The notes beneath the pieces were generated by a model that worked only from the letters and a program-made list of their open reading frames with translations, made no database searches and had not been told where the DNA came from. Position numbers and translations under genes: made by a program. Of a DNA stretch of 64,000 nucleotides, positions 21,916 to 32,433 are shown piece by piece. Within the stretch, counting starts at the first letter, position 1; each line of letters begins with the position of its first letter. The stretch lies in contig CM064691.1 of NCBI GenBank assembly GCA_032717465.1, positions 1,433,315-1,497,314 of the forward strand. The letters run 5' to 3'. Origin of the DNA: Coenobita brevimanus (Eukaryota > Arthropoda > Malacostraca > Decapoda > Coenobitidae).

Positions 21916-21981
<66 letters not shown>

Positions 21982-22031
21982 TATATATATGTATAGATAT
22001 ATAGATATAGATATATATATATATATATATA
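21914..22031. repeat. (AT)n microsatellite with ATAG interruptions
   Basis: Long alternating AT run directly abutting the Penelope 3' end, interrupted by AGAG and GTATAGATATAG around 21976-22005. Confidence 0.95.
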
Positions 22032-22085
22032 CATCCATCATCCAATCCTACATTGCCCCATGAGGAGCATGGGGCTAGGCAGTTA
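22032..22085 (-). mobile_element. S1 SINE tail fragment
   Basis: CATCCATCATCCAATCC and CATTGCCCCATGAGGAGCAT are the S1 3' end. Only about 50 bp are left between two AT runs. Confidence 0.6.
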
Positions 22086-22629
22086 TATATATATACTGTA
22101 CCTGTATTTACAATGATCCCTTGGTTATTGTGCATAATTGGTACCAGACCTAGTGTGTGGTAACAAACTGTGTGGTAATGAAAACACAGAACCTATGGTA
22201 CTTATCCTAACTGGTACCTGGCACCACACTTATAAACCCAAGTTTTCCATTTTACAACAATTTAGACCCACTAAATACATATATACGTATTGTTATGCTA
22301 TCAGAAACACACACAGGAATGATTAGGTTAATAGAAACTGATAAAAAGGGTACAGTAAGGAAGAAACACCTACCATACTGAGACCTGAGATGGGCTTGAG
22401 GTACAGGGTTCTGAGGCCAGGGAGTGGTGAGTTAGTGGTCTCCACCATCTGGGATTCATTCCTTAAGTAGGGCCTCATCTTCAAGGCCATCAGAAACAAC
22501 AGATTTTGCACCAACATTCTTGGCAGAAACCAGCTCAGGTGCACAATAATGAGTTTTCTTTTGGGGGGATGTACATTAATGGTGTGTCTCTGTTCATTAC
22601 TTTACTTTTACCGATTATGGAAAAAAAAA
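22086..22629. other. Unassigned, AT-rich
   Basis: No gene seen. The stretch near 22110-22210 (CCCTTGGTTATTGTGCATAA, with repeated GTGTGGTAA) has the look of a DNA-transposon end, but no partner terminus was found. It closes with a poly-A run (22620-22637). Confidence 0.4.
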
Positions 22630-23880
22630 AAAAAAAATCAGCAGGCCTGCAGAAACTAAATCGCCCAAGGGGATCAGTGTGGCATCATAGAATGTGGGAC
22701 GTTTGTGGGGCAGAGCAAGGGAAGCAATGAAGGTGATGAGTAAGAGTTGGGTGGACATTGGCTGTGTGCAAGAAGTTAGATACAAGGAAGGATCAGCCAG
22801 AATGATTGCCAGAAGGGATGGCAGATACAAGATATTTTGGCAGGGTATGGCAGATGGATATGGTTGTGTGGGTGTGCTGGGGTTGTGTGGGTGTGCTGGT
22901 TATGGAGAAATGGATGGAATGTCATGAATGTAATGAGAGTGAGTGAAGGGATAACAGTAGTGAAAATTTTGTTCAGTGGGACAATGTTTTCATTTATAGG
23001 CATATGCTCAACTGGCAGGCTTGGATGAGGCAGAGAAGGTTAGATTCTGGGATGACTTAATATGTGTAGTAAGTGGTATGGAGGATGATGAGATTGTACA
23101 GTAGTTTTGGAAGGGGACTTCAATGGTCATGTACCTCAAGGATATGGAGTACATGGGGGATGTGTGTATAGTACAAGAAATAAGGAAGGGGAAAGGGTAC
23201 TTGAAGTTGGGGAGGCAATGAACATGATTATGTGCAACACACATTTTAGGAAAAGAGACAGTAGGCTGATTACATGTAAGTCTGGGGCGAAAAGCAGCCA
23301 GATAGACCATTTCCTGGTCAGGAGGGCTAACAGGTTAGTGAGGGATGTTTTAAAGTTATAGGGAGTGAAGAGTGTGTGCAGGAACATAAGTTGTTGATCT
23401 GTGACAATGTGCTTCAGAAGCAGGTGATGAAAAAGAGGACCCATGCACCTAGGAGGAAAATATGGAAGTTGAAAAACCAAGCAGTAAAGGATGCCTTCTA
23501 TAGTGAGACGAGTAGAGTGGTGGCTAAAGAGGGAGCTGTTGACAGAAGTAATACTGAACAGTACAGAGCTTTCATGAACAATCTCCTGAGAGTTACTGAT
23601 TCAGTGTGTGGATGAACAAGAGGCCCTGCCCCCAAGACATAAAGTAACTTGGTGGTGGGATGAGGGTGCAGAAGCTGCAGTTAAGGACAAAAGATGGCTT
23701 TTCCGGGAATGGAAAAGGGCTGGTAACAGAGGAATACTTGGCTGCCAAGCGTAGGGCTAGAAAAGATGTTTCAAGGTCAAAATCTGAGTCTCAGACATTT
23801 ACTGGATAACCTAAATTACGTGGAAAGGAAGAATGAGATATTTAAGGTGGCAAATTGGATGAAGTAGTAAAACAGATATC
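22630..23880 (+). pseudogene. RTE LINE fragment: endonuclease half, decayed
   Basis: This is the 5' half of an RTE-type LINE. Read in pieces it gives an altered start of the endonuclease (a stop replaces the Trp of the usual WNVG), VDIGCVQEVRYKEGSA, RRDGRYKIFWQG, LEGDFNGHVPQG (the metal-binding GDFN motif) and SSQIDHFLVRR. A linker follows with KRTHAPRRKIWKLKNQAVKD and NNLLRVTDSVCG. Several frameshifts and stops are present, and it ends near 23880 before the reverse transcriptase. The same protein segments are at 37463-38294 on the - strand. Confidence 0.75.
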
Positions 23881-23921
23881 ATGGATAAGCAGTGTGTGAA
23901 GAATGATGATGGAATGATAGT

Positions 23922-23964
<43 letters not shown>

Positions 23965-24746
23965 ATGCATGCATGCGCGTATAAGTGCACGTGTGTGTAG
24001 GGACACCATGTTGGTCGGTGTTTGCTGCACATCCATTCTTTTACCATGCAAAATTCATTAAATGCACATAACATTCAGCCAGCTCAAGGCGATCAGTAAA
24101 ACCGAAATTCATTAAAGGAGGGTTCTGTATAACGAGGGTATCTATCTATCTATCTATCTATATATATATATATATATATATATATGGGGGGGTTAGGGAA
24201 GGGGAGACCAAAGCTAGGGTGATGTATTAGAGTGGGGAGGGGGGTGAGTTAGAGAGGGGCAGTCTAATGCTGGAAATTGAGGCAATTATTTCTGAGGTCA
24301 CACCTGGGCTTCAAGCTTCTATCTGTAGATGCATAGATAGATAAGATATGTTCCTCACCCCCAATATCTTGACCTTTTTGCCTTCTGTGGATGCATTATT
24401 TTATTCAGGCTATCATTAGATGACTTTGCTCAACTGATGTGAATTCTAGCACTCGGAAGGATTTTAAGACTGTCTCCACAAACTCCTGGACTGCTAGAAA
24501 TAGCCACAGTACAAAATTATCTGAGTTTATAATGAATAATATGCCCAGTTCCATCCTTGCACTGAATGTGTTTATTTCCACTTTGAGTGGCCCACCACTC
24601 TCCTATTCTGTCCATTTTAGCTTGGTCGAAAATTGCCCTCTATCCACCATGAAAGGTGAGCTGTAGAAATATATTTTAAAACTATAATATGATGCTAATC
24701 TTGAAGAATCATTATGGAAAGTATGTAAAGCTGTATGTTGTTGTTG
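23881..24746. other. Unassigned, microsatellite-rich
   Basis: Holds (TG)n at 23922-23963 followed by CATGCATGCATGCGCG, then (TATC)n and (AT)n runs at 24139-24185. The block ACATAACATTCAGCCAGCTC near 24070 and TTCTGTATAACGAGGG near 24120 look like a transposon end. A copy of the ~95-bp dispersed repeat is near 24395-24440. No gene seen. Confidence 0.5.
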
Positions 24747-25275
24747 GTTCACTAAAAGCGGTGATGAGAAATAGGGAGGTGAGTGTGGAAGTTAAGAAGT
24801 CACTGCATGATAGTATTGTGATCCCTACCCTGACGTATGGAAGCGAGGCGTGGACCTTGCTAGAGGGGGAACAAGCCAAGACTGAGAGCAGTGGAAATGA
24901 ATTACCTGAGAGGAGCATGTGGAGTGACGTGGAGGGACAGGTTGATGAATGAAGAAGTGAAAGAACATTGTGGGATGGATGTGGATGTGACTGAGAAAAT
25001 TAGGAGAAATACACTGAGGTGGTTTGGACATGTGGAGAGAATGGAGAATGAAAGACTGAATAAGAGGGTGTATGTAGGTGAAGTGGAGGAGGGAGAAGGA
25101 GGGGGAGACCGAGGGTGAGGTGGAGGGATGGAGTTGAGAGGTATATGAGGGAGGAGGGAGGAAGCTGGGGGGAGGGCAGTCAAATGGTGGGTGACAGAGC
25201 AACTTGGATGTGTTTCATCTGCGGCCACCCTTTCCGGGATTAGGGCGTCAGGCTACAGACACTGTAGTTGGATAG
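24747..25275 (+). pseudogene. LINE-A C-terminal fragment
   Basis: Encodes the C-terminal end of the LINE-A protein: VMRNREVSVEVKKSLHDSIV, IPTLTYGSEAWTLLEGE, and after a frameshift MEMNYLRGACGVTWRDRL and LRWFGHVERMENERL. The 3' noncoding end ATCTGCGGCCACCC...GGCGTCAGGC...TAGATAAAGATAG follows. It is 5'-truncated and frameshifted. Confidence 0.75.
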
Positions 25276-25542
25276 ATAAAGATAGATTTAAAGCTGTAGT
25301 ACCATTATGTCATATTCTGCCACTAATCTATGGAAAATAGCCTAAAGCAACAAATATTTCTGTCAAGTTATAGTGGATGAACTATACTTTATACCACCTG
25401 TTGTTAGTGCTGACTCTGTCCAACTCTTAAATGACATCAGACTTGCCATATACCTTCTACCCCAGGAATGGATGAAAATCAGTTCATTTGTTAAGAAGCA
25501 TATATGAGGTGTCTCATACCCCAGGGGCTTCACTTCGTTTCA

Positions 25543-26275
25543 TTAATGAAGGCCCCAACATGCTTGTATACACTGGCCTTGATCACCTAATGGCAGTTCT
25601 CCATGCTACTTGATCCCTAGCAGCCTCATTATTCAGTCACTTATTCCTGAGGTCACACACTATGGCCTCAACCCAAGTCTTTTTTTGGTCTGCCTCTTGC
25701 AACATTACGTCCAACATTCAAACCTCTTATCTTCAGCACCCAGTTGTCATCCTCCATCCTTTTCACATGCCCAAACTATCTCTGTTTACACCTCATCATA
25801 ACACTAATACATTTAAATCCCATCCTTTCTCTCAACTCTTCATTAGCACTGCTAACCCCTCCCAGACCTGTCATTCAAGGACACACTACACATCCATGTA
25901 ATTATTCTCACCTATGTACTGTAAAATTAAGCATATGAATATCCTCCTCTTTTACTGCCCAAGTTTCACTAACTTTTAGCATTACAATCCTCACAACTCC
26001 CAGAACTTCCAGCCACTACCTATCCTTGCTACCGGGGTAGCTTGAGTCCCATCCCCAGCACATATTACAGCCCAAAATAATAAAATTACTTGACACACTG
26101 AAAAGACCCTCCAGCAAGATTAATCCTTTCACATCTCTCTGTTTCCATTACATACTGCATACACAAAATCAGCATTGCTTTGTAGCCTACCTCCAATACC
26201 AGTACATCTCTTGTACACCAGCTTACACAAACACTGCACAAAATGGAATTACTTCCCAAACCCTTGTGGGTAGAG
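25543..26275 (-). pseudogene. RTE LINE 3' fragment
   Basis: The 3' end CCCCAACATGCTTGTATAC matches the other RTE copies (31546, 43205, 48808). In the reverse sense the C-terminal protein and zinc-knuckle-like segment (C..C...WVHKRC type, near 26200-26275) are recognisable but full of stops. It is truncated at ACAAGGGTTTGGGAAGTAAT, the same point as the 48798-49805 copy. Confidence 0.65.
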
Positions 26276-27665
26276 TCCCACAGGATTGGAAGTCAGGTAT
26301 AATTATTCCCCTGTATAAAGGAAAAGGGGAAAATGAATGTGGTAACCATTGGGGCATTGGTCATCGTAGTGTAATAAGGAAAATTATATGGTAGGATACT
26401 TCTTGACTGAGTTAGGGACATAACAGAGGAATTAGTTGGAAAAGAACAGTGAGGTTTTAGGAAGGGAAGACGTTGTGTAAATCAGATACTCATTCTCAGG
26501 TCTTTAGTAGAAAAGTTTCTAGAGAAGTGAAAGATGTTGTATGCAGTCTTCATGGATTTGGAGAATGCATATGACAGGGTGGATAGACAAGGAATGTAGA
26601 AAATATTAAGAATATATGGAGTAAACGGGAAGTTGCTGAATGCCATGAAGAGTACTTATGAGGGTGCTAAGGCTGCAGTGCGTGTGGATAGTAAACTGAG
26701 TGAATTTCTCTATTTGAATGTTGGATTGAAACACCGATGTGTCATGTCCCCCTGGTTGTTCATATGGGGTTACACAAGAGGTACAAGGTAGGGCAGTGGA
26801 TGTTGGAGCAACTCTAATGAGAGAGGGCAGTGTTTGGAAACTCCCTGTACTGTTGTTTGCTGATGATACTGTATTGTAAAGACGAAGGGGAACGGCAAGG
26901 CTTGGTTAATGAGTTTGGGAGAATGTGTAAGAAATGGAATCTAAAGGTGAATGTAGGGAAGAGTAAAGTTATGGTCTTTGAGAGAAATGAAGTCACAGAA
27001 TGGACGGTGCGGTTGGATGGCGAAGAAATGGAAAATGTGAGTACACTTAAGTACTTGGGTAGTCTGATGGGTAAGGATGGAAGTTTGGAGGATGAAGTCA
27101 TTGAAAGGGTGCAACAGGGAAGAACGGTTGCTGGTTCTATGAAAGCAGTGATAAGAAACAAGGAAGTGAGCATGGAAGTAAAAAAAAAAAAAAAGGTCGC
27201 CACATGACTAATGTGACACCAACTCTAATGTATGGAAGTGAAGTTTGGACCTTGCTGGAAGGAGGCAAGTCAAGAATGAGAGCAGTGGAAATGAGTTATT
27301 TGGGAGGATTATGTGGAGTTATGTGGAGGGACAGACTGACAAACGAGGATGTGAAGGAGTGTTGTGGTGTGGATGTGTATGAGACAGAAAGAATTAGGAG
27401 AAATACACTGAGGTGGTTTGGCTATGTTGAGAGGATGGACAGCGAGAGACTGACAAGGAGAGAGTATGTGAGTGAGGTGGAGAGGGGAAGAAGGAAGGGG
27501 AGCTTGAGGATGAGATGGAGGGATGGAGTGGAGAGGTACTGTATATGAGAGATGAGGGGTGTGAGCTGGAGGAAGGGCAGCGAAATAGCAGGGGACAGGG
27601 CAATGTGGAGGCAATTTGTTTGTGGCCATCCCTTATGGGATTATGGCATCTGGTAACACATAGAT
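26276..27665 (+). pseudogene. LINE-A copy, reverse transcriptase to 3' end, decayed
   Basis: It starts in the palm region (VPQDWKSGIIIPLYKGKGEN) and proceeds with stops and shifts through a damaged FADDT region (26850-26880). It then gives MVFERNEVTEWTVRLDGEEM, KYLGSLMGKDGSLEDEV and VIRNKEVSMEVKK. A poly-A run (27180-27194) replaces the next few codons, then VTPTLMYGSEVWTLLEGG and LRWFGYVERMDSERL follow. The tail GGCCATCCCTTATGGGATTA and TAGATAGATG close it. Confidence 0.8.
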
Positions 27666-27709
27666 AGATGCATGCGACTCCCACCTTATTAAACTAGTGG
27701 GTAAGATAC

Positions 27710-28700
27710 ACACTAAAACCTTGATAAGGGTATGTAAAACACTAAGATACAACATCCACATGCTGTACTTTGTGTGGAATGGTGGAGAAAGGAGGGAACT
27801 GGAATCCTAAAAATTAACTGGCTGGACATATACAGCTGCACTACCAAAGGTGACCCAGTTTCTGAGAAGATATGTCTGGAAGCTGTGAAGCACTGGGAGG
27901 AGGGGGATGGTAAGACACAGACCCTTGGAAATTGGCAGACTTGGCATTTACCAGAGATCTACCGGGAGCTTGCATAACCAAAGATGTCTCATTGAGGTAT
28001 GTCATCCACCAGCTGTAATGTGCTGGGAGAGTTTTACTGTGAGGGACTGATAGAAATTGGCTCAGGACTTTGGAAGGGTTGAATTTCAGCCATTCTCTTC
28101 TAATGGGGGCTGGGACTTCAAATCTAAAAATGGCCTGACATCCAACAATGTGTGATGCATGAGAATGTACTGGAGGACCCACAGCCTTCAAAATCAAAAG
28201 GTGGACCATTTTCATAGGTCTTCTGCGTGTAAAATCATACTTTGAAAGGTGTGGTTAGGGTATCTTACAATATCTGAACCATGGGGAGGATGGGTGGGGT
28301 TGTTGCTGGAAGAGAGGAAGTACTGTACCCACAACCTTGAAAAATAATAGGACTGGCCTTTATCACAGATATATGTGTAAAGTCACACAGTTACTGATAT
28401 GGTATTCACAAGCTGTACATGTGGCGAGGGGTGAGGTGGTGTTGGGGGACCTAAACCTTTAAAAAAATCAATGCATTTGGCTATCACAAGAAGTATACTA
28501 CAGTAGATGTGTAAAAGCTACACAACAAGAGAGGCCTGATGACTTTACCACAGGCTTACTGTGTATATACAGTTGTACATGCATGTGTGGCCCAGTTACT
28601 GAGGTGTGGTCCACAGACTGTGATAAGTGGAGGCAGACCCAGTGACCAAGTGAACAGACTTTTGATCATTCTAAAACCACAGGCTATGCAACAAGAATTG
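27710..28700. repeat. Degenerate ~130-bp tandem repeat
   Basis: At least five diverged units share, in order, a TTACTGAG(G/A)TATGT-like block, CCACAAGCTGT, a G-rich GGGAGGAGGGG block, GACCCACAACCTT(T/G)AAAA and TGTGTAAAATCACAC. Block starts near 27853, 27993, 28268, 28391 and 28597 give spacings of about 120-140 bp or twice that. No coding potential. Confidence 0.45.
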
Positions 28701-28944
28701 GGATAACACTCCTACTTGCTGCAAAGACAACAGCATGGAGGAGGGAAGTAAAATCCAGCTTCCCTGTCTTGTACTGGTGAAGGGATACAATGATCCACTA
28801 CTTGTCATTTGTGATGCAGGTGGTCTCACAGCTCCTGTGGGATGTGGGCAATGAAAGTGAAGCTTTAGCTTCTACTTGCTCTATTCAACATAGGAAACAG
28901 GGTTAGGATGATGCAGTTCTCAAAAAATGATTCATCTGCCATCC

Positions 28945-29145
28945 AGTCCTTTTGCTGATTCACTAAGAGCATAGGAGCCTGGGGTAAAACAACTCAGCAC
29001 AGACATTTGCAGGTAAGGCAGGGATGACTGGCCACTCATCCATTAGTGGTATGTGAGCAGTTAACTCAAACTATCCCTAGGAGGCTCATTGTTATGGGTA
29101 ACATTCAGTTCAAGTACTTTAACCCACTGGACCACTAGATGTTCA
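28945..29145 (-). mobile_element. Old S1 SINE remnant
   Basis: CCATCCAGTCCTTTTGCTGA, GAGCATAGGAGCCTGGGGT, GATGACTGGCCACTCATCC and ACCCACTGGACCACTAGATG follow the S1 order in the reverse sense but are much diverged. Confidence 0.5.
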
Positions 29146-29263
29146 ACTGCTGGCTACTGTATATAGTATGAATATCCAAAGAGAGTAAAAAGCACAAGTA
29201 ATCATAACTTGCACTGTCAATTACCTGCAGTAAACACAGATGGGGACAAAACTGTAGATAGTT

Positions 29264-29484
29264 TTATTCTATTCCTTCTCTCTCCCGCCAGGCTTTCTTC
29301 ATCTCTTCTCTTTTTGCAGCTTTCTGTTGTGCTTTTGATTTTTTTGCACTCTCAAGTCTCTTGATCTGTGCTGAAACACTCATCTCACCATTGTAATAAT
29401 CATCCAGTTTGCTGATCAACAACTTGCGTGCCTTAGCTCTGTTTCTGTGTAAACTTCGTTCTTCGTGGCACTTTACTATTAACC
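29264..29484 (-). CDS. MTRFR: MTRFR (C12orf65-type mitochondrial rescue factor), exon 2
   Basis: Second and last coding exon. The acceptor on the - strand is TCTCTCTTGCAG, directly before GGTTAATAG. It joins exon 1 in phase (ACA G|GG) to give LPTG-LIVKCHEERSLHRNR. It encodes 72 further residues and a TAA stop (29264-29266). The segment VKCHEERS...ARKLL...YYNGE matches the region after the GGQ loop in MTRFR proteins. It ends in a lysine/arginine-rich helix (KKSKAQQKAAKREEMKKAWR), which in the family contacts ribosomal RNA. An AATAAA (29263-29268 on the - strand) overlaps the stop codon. The frame is intact. Confidence 0.92.
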
Positions 29485-29867
29485 CTGCAAGAGAGACATT
29501 TGTTTTCAATAATGCACTCACTTCATCATTTCAGATCAAGAACATAATATATGCAGTTTCTTCCTGCTAAAGTCAGGCAATTATATTTACTAAGAGCCCC
29601 CAAGTAGTGTAGTAGTTAAAGAGAGCTATATCAAACCCTTTCAGTTTCAATAGTTTCTTCTAAGCTAGACAACGTGATGATAGCAAAATTAAAATATATT
29701 GATACAGTACGAGTATGTCATCAGAATGAAGTTAATGATCTTACTACAACTGTTTATAGCTCAACACTCTCAGGCACCTGGGACACACTCTCCCCTGAAT
29801 AAAATTACAGACCATTAGCTAAAATACAGTACCAGATTTGTCCTGAGCATCACAGGGTTAATGATCT

Positions 29868-30920
29868 ATCTATTTATCTATATACCTAGGCTGCTTCCCC
29901 CATGGAAAGGGAGGTAGCCGAGACAGGATGACACACTCCCCATTTACTCATCCATTCAAACACAGTCATTCGCATCTTAGCCCCAAAGGGGAGAAGGGAC
30001 AGATCCTCACTGCACCACACCACACATGGGTCAACTGTGCAGTGCAATCAGTGACATCCGCAGCAGGGCCTGACAGCAGAGCTGGTTTACCCCTGCCACA
30101 TCAAAATAGACCCATTCCCTTACTCGCACTTGACCTGACTAGCTAATCAGACCAAATGCGGGAGAATATCCCCTCAGGGCTGTGTCATCATTTATTCATT
30201 CACAATTTCTCTCCATTTATTTCTGTCACGCACAGCCACTCTTCCTTGCTCAACAGACATCCCTCTCGCATCCAGCGCTCTCTTCACACTGTCCATCCAT
30301 CCTATTCGTGGTCTCCCTCTCAGCCTTACACCTCTCACATCAGATCTAGTTATCTTTTTCACCAATCGCTCATTATCCATTCTCTCCATATGCCCAAACC
30401 ATCGCAACACCCTCTGCTCAACTCTACCAGCCATCTCCCGAACAACTCCAGTTCTCCTTCGCACTTCATCATTTCGCACTCGATCCATACGCGTCACTCC
30501 ACACATACTCCTCAGACACCTCATCTCCATTACATTCAAACTTTTCCTCTCTGCTACACCCATATTCCATGTTTCAGCCCCATATAACGCAGTCGGTACC
30601 ACAACACCCTCATACAGCCTTCTCTTTACATCCATTCTAAGCAAACGACATCTAAACACTTTTTTCATTCCTCCCAGCACCTTTTCTACTTCATTTATTC
30701 TAAACTTCACTTCTGCATCTATTCTTCCATCCATAGCAACATGCGACCCTAAATATTTAAAATGCTCCACCTCCTCAAGCAACTCACCATTCAAAACTAT
30801 ATTCATCCCCCTACCATCTAGCAACCTCGTACACTTCATCACTTTACTCTTATTCTCAATTACTTTCAATTTCCTCCTTTCACACACCCTTCCAAACTCC
30901 TCTACCAATGATACCCATAT
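29868..30920 (-). mobile_element. LINE-B copy 2, 5'-truncated
   Basis: In the reverse sense, a single open frame (30908-30192) encodes EEFGRVCERRKLKVIENKSK, FKYLGSHVAMDGRIDAEVKF, YGAETWNMGVAERKSLNVME, LRWFGHMERMDNERLVKKIT and GRPRIGWMDSVKRALDARG, then a stop. The 3' noncoding part ends in a TATAGATAAATAGATAG tail (29868-29890). It is truncated at about 30920, so the YADD-type catalytic region is absent. It is very similar to copy 1 at 19761-21515. Confidence 0.85.
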
Positions 30921-31545
30921 TAAACTATGACTTACTCTCGTCTCAGCTAAGTAAAATAATTTGCCATTAGATGAAATATAACACTGTAAGAGAGTGGTTC
31001 CAGCCTAGAAACTACAGTATCTTTCTGCAGGCACTAATGAACTTAGAGGATAAAATCATGAATAAATTATAATATGGAGGCAAGAATGAAAAAAAAATTA
31101 CAGGTATCTTATTAAATTCCTCAGTTGCATCAATTCATTAACCCAATGAATCTGAGGACATTGTTTGTACTTTATTCTTGCCATATCCATGTGATCTGAT
31201 TCAAGTTAAGAGAGCTTTTGAACTGGATGAGTTTGATGCAGCCTTCACTTCTTCCTTCAATTTGAGAGGATCTTCCTTAATTATAGAGATGTGTGAGAAA
31301 TTAGCAAGAGTAAATTCGCATAATACCTCATCGAATTCAAGGAGTTAATTCCTTCAGTGCAGCTTTTTTTTTTTTTTCCATTCTACTTCCAAAACAGTTT
31401 TATTCAGCTTTAAAAAGACCACTCTCAGTGATATGGTTAATCCTTTCACTCTGACAGCATCTTTTACCATTTTAATGACACTACCAGCACACAATTTTTG
31501 ACCAACAATTTCTTTCAAATGTGGACTCATTCATATCATTTACAA
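30921..31545. other. Intron, unassigned
   Basis: No element edge seen. It contains degenerate copies of the ~95-bp repeat (for example GTACTTTATTCTTGCCATAT near 31167 and GTTAATCCTTTCACTCTGAC near 31436) and a T-run (31365-31378). Confidence 0.4.
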
Positions 31546-32433
31546 AGGCTCCAACATGCTTTCATGCATTGGACTCAGTCACCTATTGGTGGCTCTCTGT
31601 GCTGCTCAATCTCTGGCAGCCTCTATATTAAGTTCCTTATCCCTGAAGTCACACTCTATGATGTCTTCCCAGGTCTTTTCCAGTTTGCCTCGCACAACCC
31701 ATTCCTTGACATTCACACTTCTCACCTTCCGCACCCAATTGTCATTCTCCATCCTCTCAGCATGCCCAAACGATCTCAATCTATCCCTCCACATCAAAAC
31801 ACCAATACACTCAAATCCTATCCTTCCTCTCAATTTTTCAATCATAATCCTAGTCCCCTCACATTCAAGGATGGGCAACACATCCATTTAAACATTTTCA
31901 TTTCTGTACGTTTGAGTCTACGAACATCCTCTTCCTTTACTACCCTGGTCTCACTGCCATACAGCATTACACTCCTAACACATGCCACGTACAACGATCC
32001 CTTTGTATGGAGGTGCGCCCGAGAGGTAACATTTCTCTGCACTTCCTCCAACCACTCCTTACCCAAGCCACTAACCTAGCTCCAGATCCACCACCAACAC
32101 ATAGCATGTCCTCCAAATAACAAAACCCTTCTACATACTCATGAGACTCACACACAATATCAATCCTTTCATTCCTGACAATCTCTACATGCTCTCCTGG
32201 ACACACAGCACACATACAGTCTACTTCTAATACTACTACATCTCTTATGCACCCACTTATCACAAACACTACACAGGCTGGAGTTACTTCTCACAACCTT
32301 TGTGACAAACCACACATCACCACACTCCCTCTGTTTTGACAGTACTGCCACCAATCCTAGATATCAACACTTTTGTTTTATTCACATTTACAAGGTCTGT
32401 TCAGAAAGTATCCAACCTTAGGCTCTAAAAAAA

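Larger units (their letters stand above)
17339..21922 (+). mobile_element. Penelope-like element, right palindrome arm (5'-truncated)
   Basis: It starts at the palindrome centre in frame with NTEVTVETEESRLPFLDVLV and STSVYKKSTFTGLGLNFLS, the segment before the fingers-to-endonuclease linker of Penelope-like proteins. After the SINE (17489-17690) it reads LLFRCYNLSSDWNFFHLEIT and then CSTTVYKFNCSYYNAGHTGS, a GIY-YIG-type endonuclease with changes from the left arm (CNAG to YNAG, and HI to HT). The frame breaks with a stop just after GSSI, as in the left arm. The 3' UTR stops at 18646, where a pogo-like element sits, and resumes at 21813 with ATTTTAGCATTGTCTGAGGA, ending at CTTCAGTTTTAT next to an (AT)n run. 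Confidence 0.75.

Noticed and set aside
21890..22135. IYIYIY-repeat frames over the AT run
   Set aside because: Translation of an (AT)n microsatellite, not a protein.
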